From RU20A sp042610495 (GTDB lineage Bacteria; Pseudomonadota; Alphaproteobacteria; Rhizobiales; Rhizobiaceae), in the NCBI RefSeq assembly GCF_042610495.1, contig NZ_JBHGAP010000004.1, positions 1 to 64,000 of the forward strand: 64,000 nt of DNA, written 5' to 3'. The position numbers were made by a program, and so were the translations under genes. This document shows, in pieces, positions 43,299 through 51,797 of the stretch. The notes beneath the pieces were generated by a model, which saw nothing but the letters and a program-made list of their open reading frames with translations, made no database searches and had not been told where the DNA came from. How positions within the stretch are numbered: position 1 is the first letter of the stretch; the number at the start of each line of letters is the position of its first letter.

Positions 43299-44645
43299 TC
43301 AGGTCGGAGGCGTCTTGTTGTCGGCAAGAACATTGCCAACGAGATAGAGCGAGCCGCCGATGAGAATGCGTGGCGCCGTCTCATCGTCATGGACAATGGC
43401 ATCAATCACCTCAAGCGCTTCTTCCACGCTTGCGGCCGGAAAGGCCGTCAGGCCTGCGGCTTCGGCGTCAAGCGCCAGATTGACCGGATCGATGCCGGCA
43501 TCGGAACCGCGGATCGGCACGGTGAAGACCTGTTCGGCAAGGCCCTTGAAGGCCGCGAAGTAACCGACCGGCTCCTTCGTATTGATCATACCGATGATCA
43601 GGAAGAGGGGGCGCGGATCGCGCTCCTCGAGATTGGCGAGCGTTTCGGCAATCACCTGGCCGGCGCCAGGATTGTGACCGCCATCGACCCAGAGCTCGCA
43701 GCCATCTGGCGCCACCTCGAACAAAGGACCAGCCTTCAGACGCTGCAAGCGTCCCGGCCAGCGCACACTCGTCAGGCCACGCTCGATCGCGATCTCGTCT
43801 ACCGCGAAGCCTGCGGCGCGCACTGCGCGAATGGCGGCGGCGGCATTGCCATACTGGTGGCGGCCGGGAAGGCGCGGCAGCGGCAGATCCATCAAGCCGG
43901 ATTCGTCCTGATAGATGAGCCGGCCAAGCTCTTCATAAGCCAGAAAATCCTGCCCGTAGACCGAAAGCGGGCAGTTGAGTCGTTCGGCGGTCGTTACCAG
44001 CACGTCGCGCGCGCCGGCTTCGTCCTGATGGCCGATCACCACCGGGCAACCGCGCTTCATGATACCCGCCTTCTCTGCGGCGATCAGTTCTACCCGGTCG
44101 CCGAGATAGGCCTGGTGATCGAGGGAGATCGGCATGATGACGGAAACGGCCGGATTCGCGATGACGTTCGTGGCGTCGAAGCGTCCACCCAGGCCAACCT
44201 CGATGACCGCGACGTCTGCCGGATGTTCGGCGAAGAGAAGGAAGGTGACGGCCGTCAGGATTTCGAAGACGGTAATTTTCTGACCACCATTGGCGTCCCC
44301 CACCCGCTTCACCGCATCAGCAAGCGTGGCATCGTCCACCAGCGCACCACCGCCTTCGGGACGGCCGAGCCGGTATCGTTCATGCCAGTTGACGAGGTGC
44401 GGCGAGGTGTGGACGTGGACGCTGAAGCCGGCGGCTTCCAGAATGGAACGGCAGAAGGCTGTCACGGACCCCTTGCCGTTGGTGCCGGCGACATGAATGA
44501 CCGGCGGCAGGCGCCGCTCGGGATTTCCGAGCGCGTCCAGCAGCCGGCGGATCCGGTCCAGCGACAGATCGAAGCCCTTGGGATGGAGCCCGAGAAGCCT
44601 GTTGATTTCCGCCTCGGCCAGACTGCCGGTTGCCACGTCGCCCAT
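43299..44645 (-). CDS. folC: Dihydrofolate synthase / folylpolyglutamate synthase
   Basis: A 448-residue Mur-ligase-like enzyme adding glutamate to dihydropteroate and folates. IHVAGTNGKGSVTAFCRS is the P-loop, HTSPHLVNWHERYR the Mg/Lys region and DGGHNPGAGQVIAETLA the C-terminal motif. It is 1 bp downstream of accD, as in E. coli and rhizobia, and is the last gene of the trpF-trpB-trpA-accD-folC series. Confidence 0.97.
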   Translation of the reverse strand: MGDVATGSLAEAEINRLLGLHPKGFDLSLDRIRRLLDALGNPERRLPPVIHVAGTNGKGSVTAFCRSILEAAGFSVHVHTSPHLVNWHERYRLGRPEGGGALVDDATLADAVKRVGDANGGQKITVFEILTAVTFLLFAEHPADVAVIEVGLGGRFDATNVIANPAVSVIMPISLDHQAYLGDRVELIAAEKAGIMKRGCPVVIGHQDEAGARDVLVTTAERLNCPLSVYGQDFLAYEELGRLIYQDESGLMDLPLPRLPGRHQYGNAAAAIRAVRAAGFAVDEIAIERGLTSVRWPGRLQRLKAGPLFEVAPDGCELWVDGGHNPGAGQVIAETLANLEERDPRPLFLIIGMINTKEPVGYFAAFKGLAEQVFTVPIRGSDAGIDPVNLALDAEAAGLTAFPAASVEEALEVIDAIVHDDETAPRILIGGSLYLVGNVLADNKTPPT

Positions 44646-44646
44646 A

Positions 44647-45576
44647 TCAGAGACTTGCAGCGACGGCAGCCGGCGGGGCGGCGGTCACCGGCGCCACCTT
44701 CTTCGCCTCGACCGGCTTCTTCATCAGGATCTTCAGCATGCGGGCCAGCGTCTCCGGAATGTCGTGACGCTTGACGACCATGTCGACCATGCCATGCTCC
44801 AGCAGATATTCCGCGGTCTGGAAGCCTTCGGGCAGCTTTTCGCGGATCGTCTGCTCGATGACGCGCTTGCCGGCGAAGCAGATCTCCGCGCCCGGCTCTG
44901 CCAGGTGGACGTCTCCCAGCATGGCGTAGGAGGCGGTCACGCCACCCGTCGTCGGGTTGGTGAGGACGACGATATAGGGAAGGCCGGCTTCCTTCAGCAT
45001 CTGCACCGCGACGGTGGTGCGCGGCAGCTGCATCAGCGAGAGGATGCCTTCCTGCATGCGGGCGCCGCCCGAGGCCGGGAAGATCACCAGCGGGCACTTC
45101 TCGGCGATCGCCCTTTCGAAGGCCTTGATGATCGCCTCACCGGCTGCCATGCCGAGCGAGCCGCCCATGAAATTGAACTCATGCACCACGGCGACGAGCT
45201 TAACACCCCTGACACGGCCAAGACCGGTCAGAATCGTGTCTTCGAGTTCCGTCTTGGCGCGGCTGTCGCGCAGGCGGTCGGCATATTTCTTGGAATCGCG
45301 GAAACGCAGAGGGTCCTGCGCGACCTTCGGCTGAGGCAGGGCTTCATATTCGCCGCCGTCGAAAAGGTCTTTCAGACGCGCCTTTGCCGGCATCTTCATG
45401 TGGTAGCCGGACTGCGGCACGACCCACTTGTTTTCCTCGAGATCGCGATGAAACACCATCTCGCCCGTTTCCGGGCACTTGATCCAAAGGTTCTCCGGCA
45501 CATCCCGATCCGGACGACCCAGCATCGAGTTGATCTTCGGGCGAACGTAATTGGTAATCCAGTTCACGTGAAACAC
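44647..45576 (-). CDS. accD: Acetyl-CoA carboxylase carboxyltransferase beta subunit
   Basis: A 309-residue beta subunit that, with AccA, makes malonyl-CoA for fatty acid synthesis. GGSLGMAAGEAIIKAFERAI and FPASGGARMQEGILSLMQLPRT are the crotonase-fold core. The N-terminal zinc ribbon is degenerate: the region IKCPETGEMVF...VVPQSGYHMK keeps one of the four cysteines found in E. coli AccD. The start codon is GTG at 45576. Its first codons contain the left half and core of a parS-like site. Confidence 0.96.
   Translation of the reverse strand: MFHVNWITNYVRPKINSMLGRPDRDVPENLWIKCPETGEMVFHRDLEENKWVVPQSGYHMKMPAKARLKDLFDGGEYEALPQPKVAQDPLRFRDSKKYADRLRDSRAKTELEDTILTGLGRVRGVKLVAVVHEFNFMGGSLGMAAGEAIIKAFERAIAEKCPLVIFPASGGARMQEGILSLMQLPRTTVAVQMLKEAGLPYIVVLTNPTTGGVTASYAMLGDVHLAEPGAEICFAGKRVIEQTIREKLPEGFQTAEYLLEHGMVDMVVKRHDIPETLARMLKILMKKPVEAKKVAPVTAAPPAAVAASL
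45560..45575. other. parS-like ParB-binding site (13/16)
   Basis: On the minus strand TGTTTCACGTGAActg, exact for the first 13 positions of the consensus. It overlaps the accD start codon region. Confidence 0.5.
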
Positions 45577-45620
45577 TCCTGAGGCCTGATGCGGTCACCG
45601 GTGCATCAGGATGTGGGTAT

Positions 45621-46460
45621 TTATTCGGCGGCCGCAAGACGCGAAGCGCGAACGCCGCTGGCAAGACCGCGCACCAGTGCTTCGACGCCTGGCACGGTGG
45701 CTTCCGTCGCCTGCCCCTCGGCCGTCAGGCTGGAAGCGATCTGGTTGACGATCGCCGTGCCGACCACGACGCCATCCGCCGAGGCGCCGATCGCGCGGGC
45801 ATGTTCCGCCGTCTTCACGCCGAAGCCGACGCAGACCGGCAGCGGCGTGTGGCGCTTGATGCGGGCGACCGCCTCGCCGATGCGCGAGGGATCCGGCAGC
45901 GCCGAACCGGTGATGCCGTTCATGGAGACATAGTAGACGAAGCCGGAGGTGTTCTTGAGAACGGTCGGCAGACGCTTGTCATCCGTCGTCGGCGTTGCCA
46001 GGCGAATGAAGTTCAGTCCCTTGGCAATGGCGGGGATGCAGAGTTCGTCATCCATTTCCGGCGGCAGATCGACGACGATCAGGCCGTCGATGCCGGCTTC
46101 GAGGGCATCGGTCACGAAGCGATCGACGCCGTAGATGTAGATGGGGTTGTAATAGCCCATCATCACGATCGGTGTTTCGGCATCCGTCTTGCGGAATTCG
46201 CGGGCCATGTCGAGCGTGCGGGCCAGCGTCTGGCCGGCTTTCAGCGCGCGCTGGCCGGCAAGCTGGATCGCCGGGCCATCGGCCATCGGATCGGAGAAGG
46301 GCATGCCGAGTTCGATGATGTCGGCACCGGCATGCGCCAGCGTGCGCATGATCTCGACCGACGTGTCGAATTCCGGGTCGCCGCCCATGAAATAGGTGAC
46401 GAGCACGGGGCGACCTTCGGCAGCCACGTCGCGGAAGCGTTTGTCCATGCGAGCGGTCAT
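45621..46460 (-). CDS. trpA: Tryptophan synthase alpha subunit
   Basis: A 279-residue TIM-barrel lyase releasing indole from indoleglycerol phosphate. The catalytic Glu is in IIELGMPFSDPMADGP and the Asp in VVDLPPEMDDE; phosphate loop VCVGFGVKTAEHARAI. The ATG at 46460 lies 4 bp after the trpB stop, so the genes are coupled. Confidence 0.98.
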   Translation of the reverse strand: MTARMDKRFRDVAAEGRPVLVTYFMGGDPEFDTSVEIMRTLAHAGADIIELGMPFSDPMADGPAIQLAGQRALKAGQTLARTLDMAREFRKTDAETPIVMMGYYNPIYIYGVDRFVTDALEAGIDGLIVVDLPPEMDDELCIPAIAKGLNFIRLATPTTDDKRLPTVLKNTSGFVYYVSMNGITGSALPDPSRIGEAVARIKRHTPLPVCVGFGVKTAEHARAIGASADGVVVGTAIVNQIASSLTAEGQATEATVPGVEALVRGLASGVRASRLAAAE

Positions 46461-46464
46461 GTGC

Positions 46465-47685
46465 TTACAGCCCCATTCCGAGAATCTTGCCGACGGTGAA
46501 GATGTCCTTGTCGCCGCGGCCACAGAGGTTCATCACGATGATCTGGTCCTTGCCCATCTTCGGCGCGCGCTTGATGACTTCAGCGAGCGCATGGCTCGGC
46601 TCGAGCGCGGGGATGATGCCCTCGATGCGGGTCAGGAGCTGGAAGGCGGCCAGCGCCTCGTCGTCCATGATCGGCACGTATTCGACGCGGCCGGCATCCT
46701 TCAGCCAGGAATGTTCCGGGCCGATGCCGGGATAATCGAGGCCGGCGGAGATGGAGTGGCCTTCCTTGATCTGGCCGTCGCCATCCTGCAGCAGGTAGGT
46801 GCGGTTGCCGTGGAGCACGCCGGGCGAACCGGCCGTCAGCGATGCGCAGTGCTCTTCACCGTCGAGACCCTTGCCGCCGGCTTCGACGCCGACGATCTTC
46901 ACGCTGGGATCATCGAGGAAGGGGTGGAAGAGGCCGATCGCGTTCGAGCCACCACCGACGGCGGCGATGATCATGTCCGGCAGGCGTCCCTCGGCCGCCT
47001 GCATCTGCTCGCGGGTCTCGCGGCCGATGACCGACTGGAACTCGCGCACCATCTCCGGATAGGGATGCGGGCCGGCGGCCGTACCGATCATGTAGTAGGT
47101 GTCGTCAACATTGGTGACCCAGTCGCGCAGCGCCTCGTTCATGGCGTCCTTCAGCGTGCCCTGGCCGGCGGTCACGGGCTTTACCTCGGCACCGAGCAGC
47201 TTCATGCGGAACACGTTGGGTGCCTGCCGCTCGACATCGGTCGCGCCCATATAGACCACGCAGGGCAGGCCGAAGCGGGCGGCAACGGTGGCGGAGGCCA
47301 CGCCGTGCTGTCCGGCACCGGTTTCCGCGATGATGCGGGTCTTGCCCATGCGCTTGGCAAGCAGGATCTGGCCGAGGCAATTGTTGATCTTGTGCGAGCC
47401 GGTATGGTTCAGCTCGTCGCGCTTGAAGTAGATCTTCGCGCCACCAAGCTCGGCCGTCAGGCGCTCGGCGAAATAGAGCGGGCTGGGGCGGCCGGTATAG
47501 TGCGTGTTCAGATGCTGCAGTTCGGCCTGGAATTCCGGGTCGGTCCTGGCGGTGTTCCACTTCTCCTCGAGATCGAGGATCAGCGGCATCAGCGTTTCTG
47601 CCACGAAGCGGCCGCCGAAAATGCCGAAGCGGCCGTCCTGATCGGGACCGGTGCGGAAGGAATTGGGTTTGGGTGTCTCGTTCAC
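46465..47685 (-). CDS. trpB: Tryptophan synthase beta subunit
   Basis: A 406-residue PLP enzyme joining indole and serine. The PLP Lys is in LNHTGSHKINNCLGQ, the substrate loop in ETGAGQHGVASA and the phosphate cradle in AAVGGGSNAIGLF. The start is GTG at 47685, overlapping the trpF stop (GTGA). Confidence 0.98.
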   Translation of the reverse strand: MNETPKPNSFRTGPDQDGRFGIFGGRFVAETLMPLILDLEEKWNTARTDPEFQAELQHLNTHYTGRPSPLYFAERLTAELGGAKIYFKRDELNHTGSHKINNCLGQILLAKRMGKTRIIAETGAGQHGVASATVAARFGLPCVVYMGATDVERQAPNVFRMKLLGAEVKPVTAGQGTLKDAMNEALRDWVTNVDDTYYMIGTAAGPHPYPEMVREFQSVIGRETREQMQAAEGRLPDMIIAAVGGGSNAIGLFHPFLDDPSVKIVGVEAGGKGLDGEEHCASLTAGSPGVLHGNRTYLLQDGDGQIKEGHSISAGLDYPGIGPEHSWLKDAGRVEYVPIMDDEALAAFQLLTRIEGIIPALEPSHALAEVIKRAPKMGKDQIIVMNLCGRGDKDIFTVGKILGMGL

Positions 47686-48356
47686 GTCCTGCTCCCTGAC
47701 GGAACCGGCGCCTTTTCGGCCTGCCGTACCGCATCGAAAAATTGCTGCATGAGATCGAGGTCCTTCACGCCGGGGGCGCTTTCCACGGCCGAGGACAGGT
47801 CGATCGCTCTGGCCTTTGAAACGCGAAGCGCTTCGGCCACATTGTCCCTGTTGAGACCACCGGAAAGCATGTAATCGACGCCCGCGTCAAGGCGGTGGAG
47901 AATGGTCCAGTCGAAGCTGACCCCGTTGCCGCCCGGCAGATCCGAGCCGACCGGCGGCTTGGCGTCGAAGAGGAAACGATCGACGATACCGAGATAGGGA
48001 TCGACGCGTTCCAGATCCTCAGCCTCGCGAATGGCGAGCGCCTTCATGACCGGAAGCCCGTAGACGGCCTTGACCGTCAGCACGCGATCGGGACTTTCCT
48101 TGCCGTGAAGCTGGAGAATGTCCGGCTTCAGGGAATAGACGATCTCGTCAAGGAAATCATTGTCCGCATCGACGGTGACGGCAACGATCTTCGCCTTCCC
48201 GCGCACGGCGTCCGCAATGCGGCCGGCATCGTCCGGCTCGATATTGCGGGGACTCCTGGGAAAGAAGATGAAGCCGACATGGGTTGCGCCGAGCGCAACG
48301 GCTTTTTCAGCCGCGTCCGTCGTTCGCAGACCGCAGATTTTCACATCCAGCTTCAT
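47682..48356 (-). CDS. trpF: Phosphoribosylanthranilate isomerase
   Basis: A 224-residue TIM-barrel isomerase. The catalytic Cys is in VKICGLRTTDAAEKAV, with VGFIFFPRSPRNI, LQLHGKES and the phosphate loop MLSGGLNRDNV. The ATG at 48356 begins the conserved domain; upstream in-frame codons overlap the divergent promoter and are not family-like. First gene of the trpFBA-accD-folC series; trpE, trpD and trpC are elsewhere. Confidence 0.97.
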   Translation of the reverse strand: MKLDVKICGLRTTDAAEKAVALGATHVGFIFFPRSPRNIEPDDAGRIADAVRGKAKIVAVTVDADNDFLDEIVYSLKPDILQLHGKESPDRVLTVKAVYGLPVMKALAIREAEDLERVDPYLGIVDRFLFDAKPPVGSDLPGGNGVSFDWTILHRLDAGVDYMLSGGLNRDNVAEALRVSKARAIDLSSAVESAPGVKDLDLMQQFFDAVRQAEKAPVPSGSRT

Positions 48357-48480
48357 GGGACGGGAAGTGACATGAAAGTGTGGCAGAGTCGAGCCAATTT
48401 CTGTCATTGCACTGTTCCGGGCGCGACCTTGCGGCGCTTTGGATGCCATCCCATATGCTCTCCAACACGGAGATTTGTCG

Positions 48481-48675
48481 ATGCGCCTGCTTCTTGCCCT
48501 TATCCTGCCCTGGCTGCAGTTCTTCACGATCGGCCGCCCGATCGCCGGCATCATCTGCCTCATCCTGCAACTGACTTTGATCGGCTGGATTCCGGCCGCT
48601 ATCTGGTCGGTCTATGCGCTCAGTCAGTACAAGACGGACCAGAAGATCCGCGACGCGCTCGGCACCCGCCGGTAA
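48481..48675 (+). CDS. YqaE/Pmp3 family small membrane protein
   Basis: A 64-residue protein made of two membrane helices (LLALILPWLQFFTI and GIICLILQLTLIGWIPAAIWSVYAL) and a short polar tail (SQYKTDQKIRDAL). This is the Pmp3/YqaE/stress-induced hydrophobic peptide layout; such proteins are linked to cation and membrane-stress tolerance. The start ATG at 48481 follows GGAG. It diverges from trpF and its stop is 4 bp from the end of the convergent metalloprotease gene. Confidence 0.85.
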   Translation: MRLLLALILPWLQFFTIGRPIAGIICLILQLTLIGWIPAAIWSVYALSQYKTDQKIRDALGTRR

Positions 48676-48678
48676 GCC

Positions 48679-49452
48679 CTATCGCGCGCTGCGGAAATCG
48701 ATGGCGTGCAGCATGGTGCCGTTGCGCTTCAGCCAGCGGCGCGCATCCTCCATGGCGGGACACAGATCGCCGCAGATGGCCCAGAATTTCGGGCCGTGGT
48801 TCATCTCCTTCAGATGCGCCACCTCATGGGCGGCGAGATAGTCGATGATCGACGGCGGCGCCATCACGATGCGCCAGGAAAAGCTCAAGGTGCCATCCGA
48901 GGTGCAGGAGCCCCAGCGGCTACGCGTGTCCTTGTAGCGGATCGCCTTGATGCGCGCGCCGATGGTTGTCGCGTGACGCGTTGCCAGCGCATCAAGGTCG
49001 CGCTTGGCCTCGCGCTTCAGGAAGTCCGAAATGCGTCGTGCCAGGTGTTCAGGCGCTCCGCTGACATAGAGCACGGCGTCTTCCCCCTCAATTCCCGTTT
49101 CCGTCACACCGCGCACCTTGCCCGTCGGAACGATGCGGTGCGCCACGCCCCGGATGGGCAGCATGCCGCCGGGCTCGATCTGCGCTTCGCCGGAAAAGCG
49201 TGACAGACGTCCTGCCAGCCAGCCGCGGTGACGCTCGAGAAAGTTTTCGATCTCGGCATGCGACACACTCTTCGGCACCGTGAGGCGCGCGGAACGGCCG
49301 CCGGGATCCAGACGCAGCGTGATGCGGGTCGAGCGCGGATTCTGATGGATGGTGAGGGGAAGCTGGCGTCCGGCAATATCGAGCAGGCGCGTCGATGGCC
49401 CGGTAGCCGTACGATCTGCCGTGCGACGGCGCTTGGGAAGGGCAAAGAGCAT
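48679..49452 (-). CDS. YgjP-type (M48-like) zinc metallopeptidase
   Basis: A 257-residue protein of the YgjP/DUF45 family. The zinc site is AAHEVAHLKEMNHGPKFW, giving HExxH and a further His six residues on. The N-terminal half is a beta-rich domain (STRITLRLDPGGRSARLTVPKSVS), and RYKDTRSRWGSCTSDGTLSFSWR is the family signature. No signal peptide, so it is cytoplasmic. Its physiological substrate is not known for the family. Confidence 0.9.
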   Translation of the reverse strand: MLFALPKRRRTADRTATGPSTRLLDIAGRQLPLTIHQNPRSTRITLRLDPGGRSARLTVPKSVSHAEIENFLERHRGWLAGRLSRFSGEAQIEPGGMLPIRGVAHRIVPTGKVRGVTETGIEGEDAVLYVSGAPEHLARRISDFLKREAKRDLDALATRHATTIGARIKAIRYKDTRSRWGSCTSDGTLSFSWRIVMAPPSIIDYLAAHEVAHLKEMNHGPKFWAICGDLCPAMEDARRWLKRNGTMLHAIDFRSAR

Positions 49453-49528
49453 GGGCCGGTTCTAGCCGATTCGAGGTTTGCGCACATCCATTCAGACATG
49501 GGCGGGCGCAGCAGGGTATCGAAATGAC

Positions 49529-49552
49529 GATGGCGGCCTTTCGGCCGCCATC
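49529..49552 (-). terminator. Perfect 10-bp hairpin after the DUF2852 gene
   Basis: GATGGCGGCC-TTTC-GGCCGCCATC, 10 bp past the stop on the minus strand. The following T content is low, so the terminator call is moderate. Confidence 0.6.
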
Positions 49553-49562
49553 GCATCAGGTA

Positions 49563-50000
49563 TCAGGCATCGTATGTCGCCGGCGGGGCGTTGCCGCCGG
49601 AGCGGCGCTCGCGCATGAAGCGGTCGAAGTCTTCCTGGTCCTTGGCACGGCGAAGTTCGCGCACATAGGCGTCGAAATCGGCGCGCATCTCGTCCAGCTT
49701 GCGGCGTTCCTCGTCCAGACGGGCGAGTTCGGCTTCACGCCAGTCGTCGAAGGCGACGTTACCCGTGCGGGCCTGCCAGGCACCGGCCTTCCAGTCGGCG
49801 CGACGGCCGAAGCCGCGGAAGCTGCGCATACAGCCGTCAACGGTCTCGTTGGCCTGCGACTTGAAGCCTTTGAAGCGCTCGCCGAACAGGATGTAGGCGA
49901 GCATGGCAAGGCCGAGCGGCCAGAACAGCACGAAGCCGAGCACCATCAGCGCAACGGTCGCCGGCGTCCAGTCCGGACGGATCAGGGCGGATTGATTCAT
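49563..50000 (-). CDS. DUF2852 family membrane protein
   Basis: A 145-residue protein. One or two helices at about 13-40 (ALMVLGFVLFWPLGLAMLAYILFG) are followed by a basic stretch and a charged, helical C-terminal half (AELARLDEERRKLDEMRADFDAYV) that looks like a coiled coil. Matches the Rhizobiales DUF2852 pattern; function unknown. The ATG at 50000 opens the family sequence. Confidence 0.85.
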   Translation of the reverse strand: MNQSALIRPDWTPATVALMVLGFVLFWPLGLAMLAYILFGERFKGFKSQANETVDGCMRSFRGFGRRADWKAGAWQARTGNVAFDDWREAELARLDEERRKLDEMRADFDAYVRELRRAKDQEDFDRFMRERRSGGNAPPATYDA

Positions 50001-50020
50001 GGTTGGTGTACCTCGTTTCG

Positions 50021-50046
50021 AAGGGGGCCGCCTCATGCGGCCCCTT
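50021..50046 (-). terminator. Candidate terminator of phaZ
   Basis: Hairpin AAGGGG(G)CCGC-CTCAT-GCGGCCCCTT between phaZ and the DUF2852 gene, nearly perfect (one bulged base). On the minus strand it is followed by CGAAACG, so the T run is weak. Confidence 0.5.
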
Positions 50047-50114
50047 GCGAACAAGGTGGGAACGGTCTCCGCCTTACACAAGACGGTTGTGTCTCAAAAT
50101 CGGACAGCGGCTTG

Positions 50115-51392
50115 TCAGCCGGTTTTGCCGCCGCGGATGACCTGCTTTACGGGACCGGTCTTACGGACGGCATGTTCACGCTGGAAGGCTACGATGCGCG
50201 GGGCAATCTCGCGGCGGAACCGCGAGCCGTTGAAGACGCCGTAATGGCCGACATCGGGCTGGACATAGTGCATGCGCATGCTGTCGGGAATGTTGGTACA
50301 GATCGTCTGGGCGGCTTCGGTCTGGCCGACGCCGGAAATATCGTCGTTCTCGCCCTCGACCGTCAGAAGCGCGACGTTGCGGATCGCGGTCGTATCCACG
50401 CGCTCGCCGCGGTGCATCATTTCGCCCTTGGGCAGGTCATGGCGCATGAAGACGACTTCGACCGTTTGCAGGTAGAACTCTGCCGTCAGATCCATGACCG
50501 CGAGATATTCGTCGTAGAATTCGCGGTGCTTTTCGGCAGCGTCGCCATCATTCTTGACAAGATGCTCGAAGAATTCGCGGTGCGCGATCAGATGGCGGTC
50601 GAGGTTCATCGACATGAAGCCGGAGAGCTGCAGGAAGCCGGGATAGACCTGGCGCATGAAACCCGCCTGCGGCCACGGCACCGGCATGATGACGTTGTCA
50701 CGAAACCATGTGATCGGCTTCTCCTTGGCGAGCTGGTTTACGGCGGTCGGCTTGATACGCGTGTCGATCGGTCCGCCCATCAGTGTCATCGAGGCGGGTG
50801 CATGGCTGTCCTTGCGTCCCTCCATCACGGCCACGGCTGCGAGAACCGGGACGGCAGGCTGGCAAACAGCGATCACATGCGTGTTCGGGCCGATGAAGCG
50901 CAGCATTTCGATGACGTAGTCGATGTAGTCATCAAGATCGAAGCCGCCCTCCGACAGCGGCACGACGCGCGCATCGATCCAGTCGGTGATGTAGATGTCG
51001 GAGTGCGGAAGCAGCGTCTCCACCGTGCCGCGCAGCAGGGTCGCATAATGCCCGGACATCGGCGCGACGATCAGCACCTTGGGATCTGCGGCGCGACCCT
51101 TCGGCAGGGCGCGCTCGAAGTGAATGAGGTTGCAGAAAGGCTGGCGCCAGACGATGCGCTCGGCCACCGGGACGGCGCGGCCATCGATTTCCGTTTCGTG
51201 CAAGCCAAATTCGGGCTTGCCGTAGCGTCGGGTCGTCCGCTCGAATACTTCGAGGCCCGCGGCGGCCGCGCGCCCGAAAGCCGTATGCGACAAGGGATTC
51301 ATCGGATTGGAATAAGCAAGGCGCATGGCCTCGGAGGCAGCGCGGTAGGGCGCCATCATTGCATGGTTCAGTTCGTACAGCTGGTAGAACAT
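50115..51392 (-). CDS. phaZ: Intracellular polyhydroxyalkanoate depolymerase
   Basis: A 425-residue enzyme of the intracellular PHB depolymerase type, which mobilises the carbon store made in many rhizobia. The N terminus MFYQLYELNHAMMAPYRAASEA and KVLIVAPMSGHYATLLRGTVE are diagnostic. The nucleophile is expected to be the Cys in HVIAVCQPAVPVLAA, and the C-terminal QPDVGHYGVFNGSRFR has the catalytic His. No signal peptide. It is transcribed alone, with about 400 bp upstream. Confidence 0.95.
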   Translation of the reverse strand: MFYQLYELNHAMMAPYRAASEAMRLAYSNPMNPLSHTAFGRAAAAGLEVFERTTRRYGKPEFGLHETEIDGRAVPVAERIVWRQPFCNLIHFERALPKGRAADPKVLIVAPMSGHYATLLRGTVETLLPHSDIYITDWIDARVVPLSEGGFDLDDYIDYVIEMLRFIGPNTHVIAVCQPAVPVLAAVAVMEGRKDSHAPASMTLMGGPIDTRIKPTAVNQLAKEKPITWFRDNVIMPVPWPQAGFMRQVYPGFLQLSGFMSMNLDRHLIAHREFFEHLVKNDGDAAEKHREFYDEYLAVMDLTAEFYLQTVEVVFMRHDLPKGEMMHRGERVDTTAIRNVALLTVEGENDDISGVGQTEAAQTICTNIPDSMRMHYVQPDVGHYGVFNGSRFRREIAPRIVAFQREHAVRKTGPVKQVIRGGKTG

Positions 51393-51697
51393 AAACTGGC
51401 TCCTTGGGCGGGGTCGCGGCTGGCGCGCGGCTGTTGATCGTTCTTCCCGCTCTCACTTCCCTTTCACCAGCAGGGGTATCCCGGACCGAGTGTCCCTGGA
51501 GCTTGCTGATGCATTGCTGCTGCCGTCCCGGCGGCAACGTCCTGGTACCGTAGACCTTCGCGGCGCCGACAACAATGTAACGTTGGTCTGCCAAGCTTGC
51601 TTGGGCATGACCAGTCAACGGCGGCTCGTTGCCATTTCACCGCATCGCAGTGTGCCAAAAGCCCGTTGTGCAAGCGTAAAGAAAAATGCCCGCATTT

Positions 51698-51713
51698 TGT
51701 TTCACGGGAAACG
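51698..51713. other. parS-like ParB-binding site (14/16)
   Basis: TGTTTCACGgGAAACg differs from TGTTNCACGTGAAACA at positions 10 and 16 only. Intergenic. Confidence 0.55.
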
Positions 51714-51725
51714 GGGCGCATCACC

Positions 51726-51748
51726 AAAAAGCCGGGCCGGCGACCGGC
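51726..51748 (-). terminator. Terminator after the LgoD-like gene
   Basis: On the minus strand GCCGG...CCGGC followed directly by TTTTT, 50 bp after the stop at 51798. Confidence 0.7.
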
Positions 51749-51797
51749 GCAACGTCCCGGGATATGCTTCCCGGGATCTTGCCATTGTTGGCACTGA

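Larger units (their letters stand above)
51393..51797. other. Intergenic region between phaZ and the sugar locus
   Basis: 405 bp without a convincing gene. The left part should carry the phaZ promoter (minus strand). The right part has a parS-like site (51698-51713), a terminator-like hairpin (51726-51748) and an inverted repeat TCCCGGGA-TATGCT-TCCCGGGA (51755-51776), the last two downstream of the minus-strand dehydrogenase gene. Confidence 0.6.
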
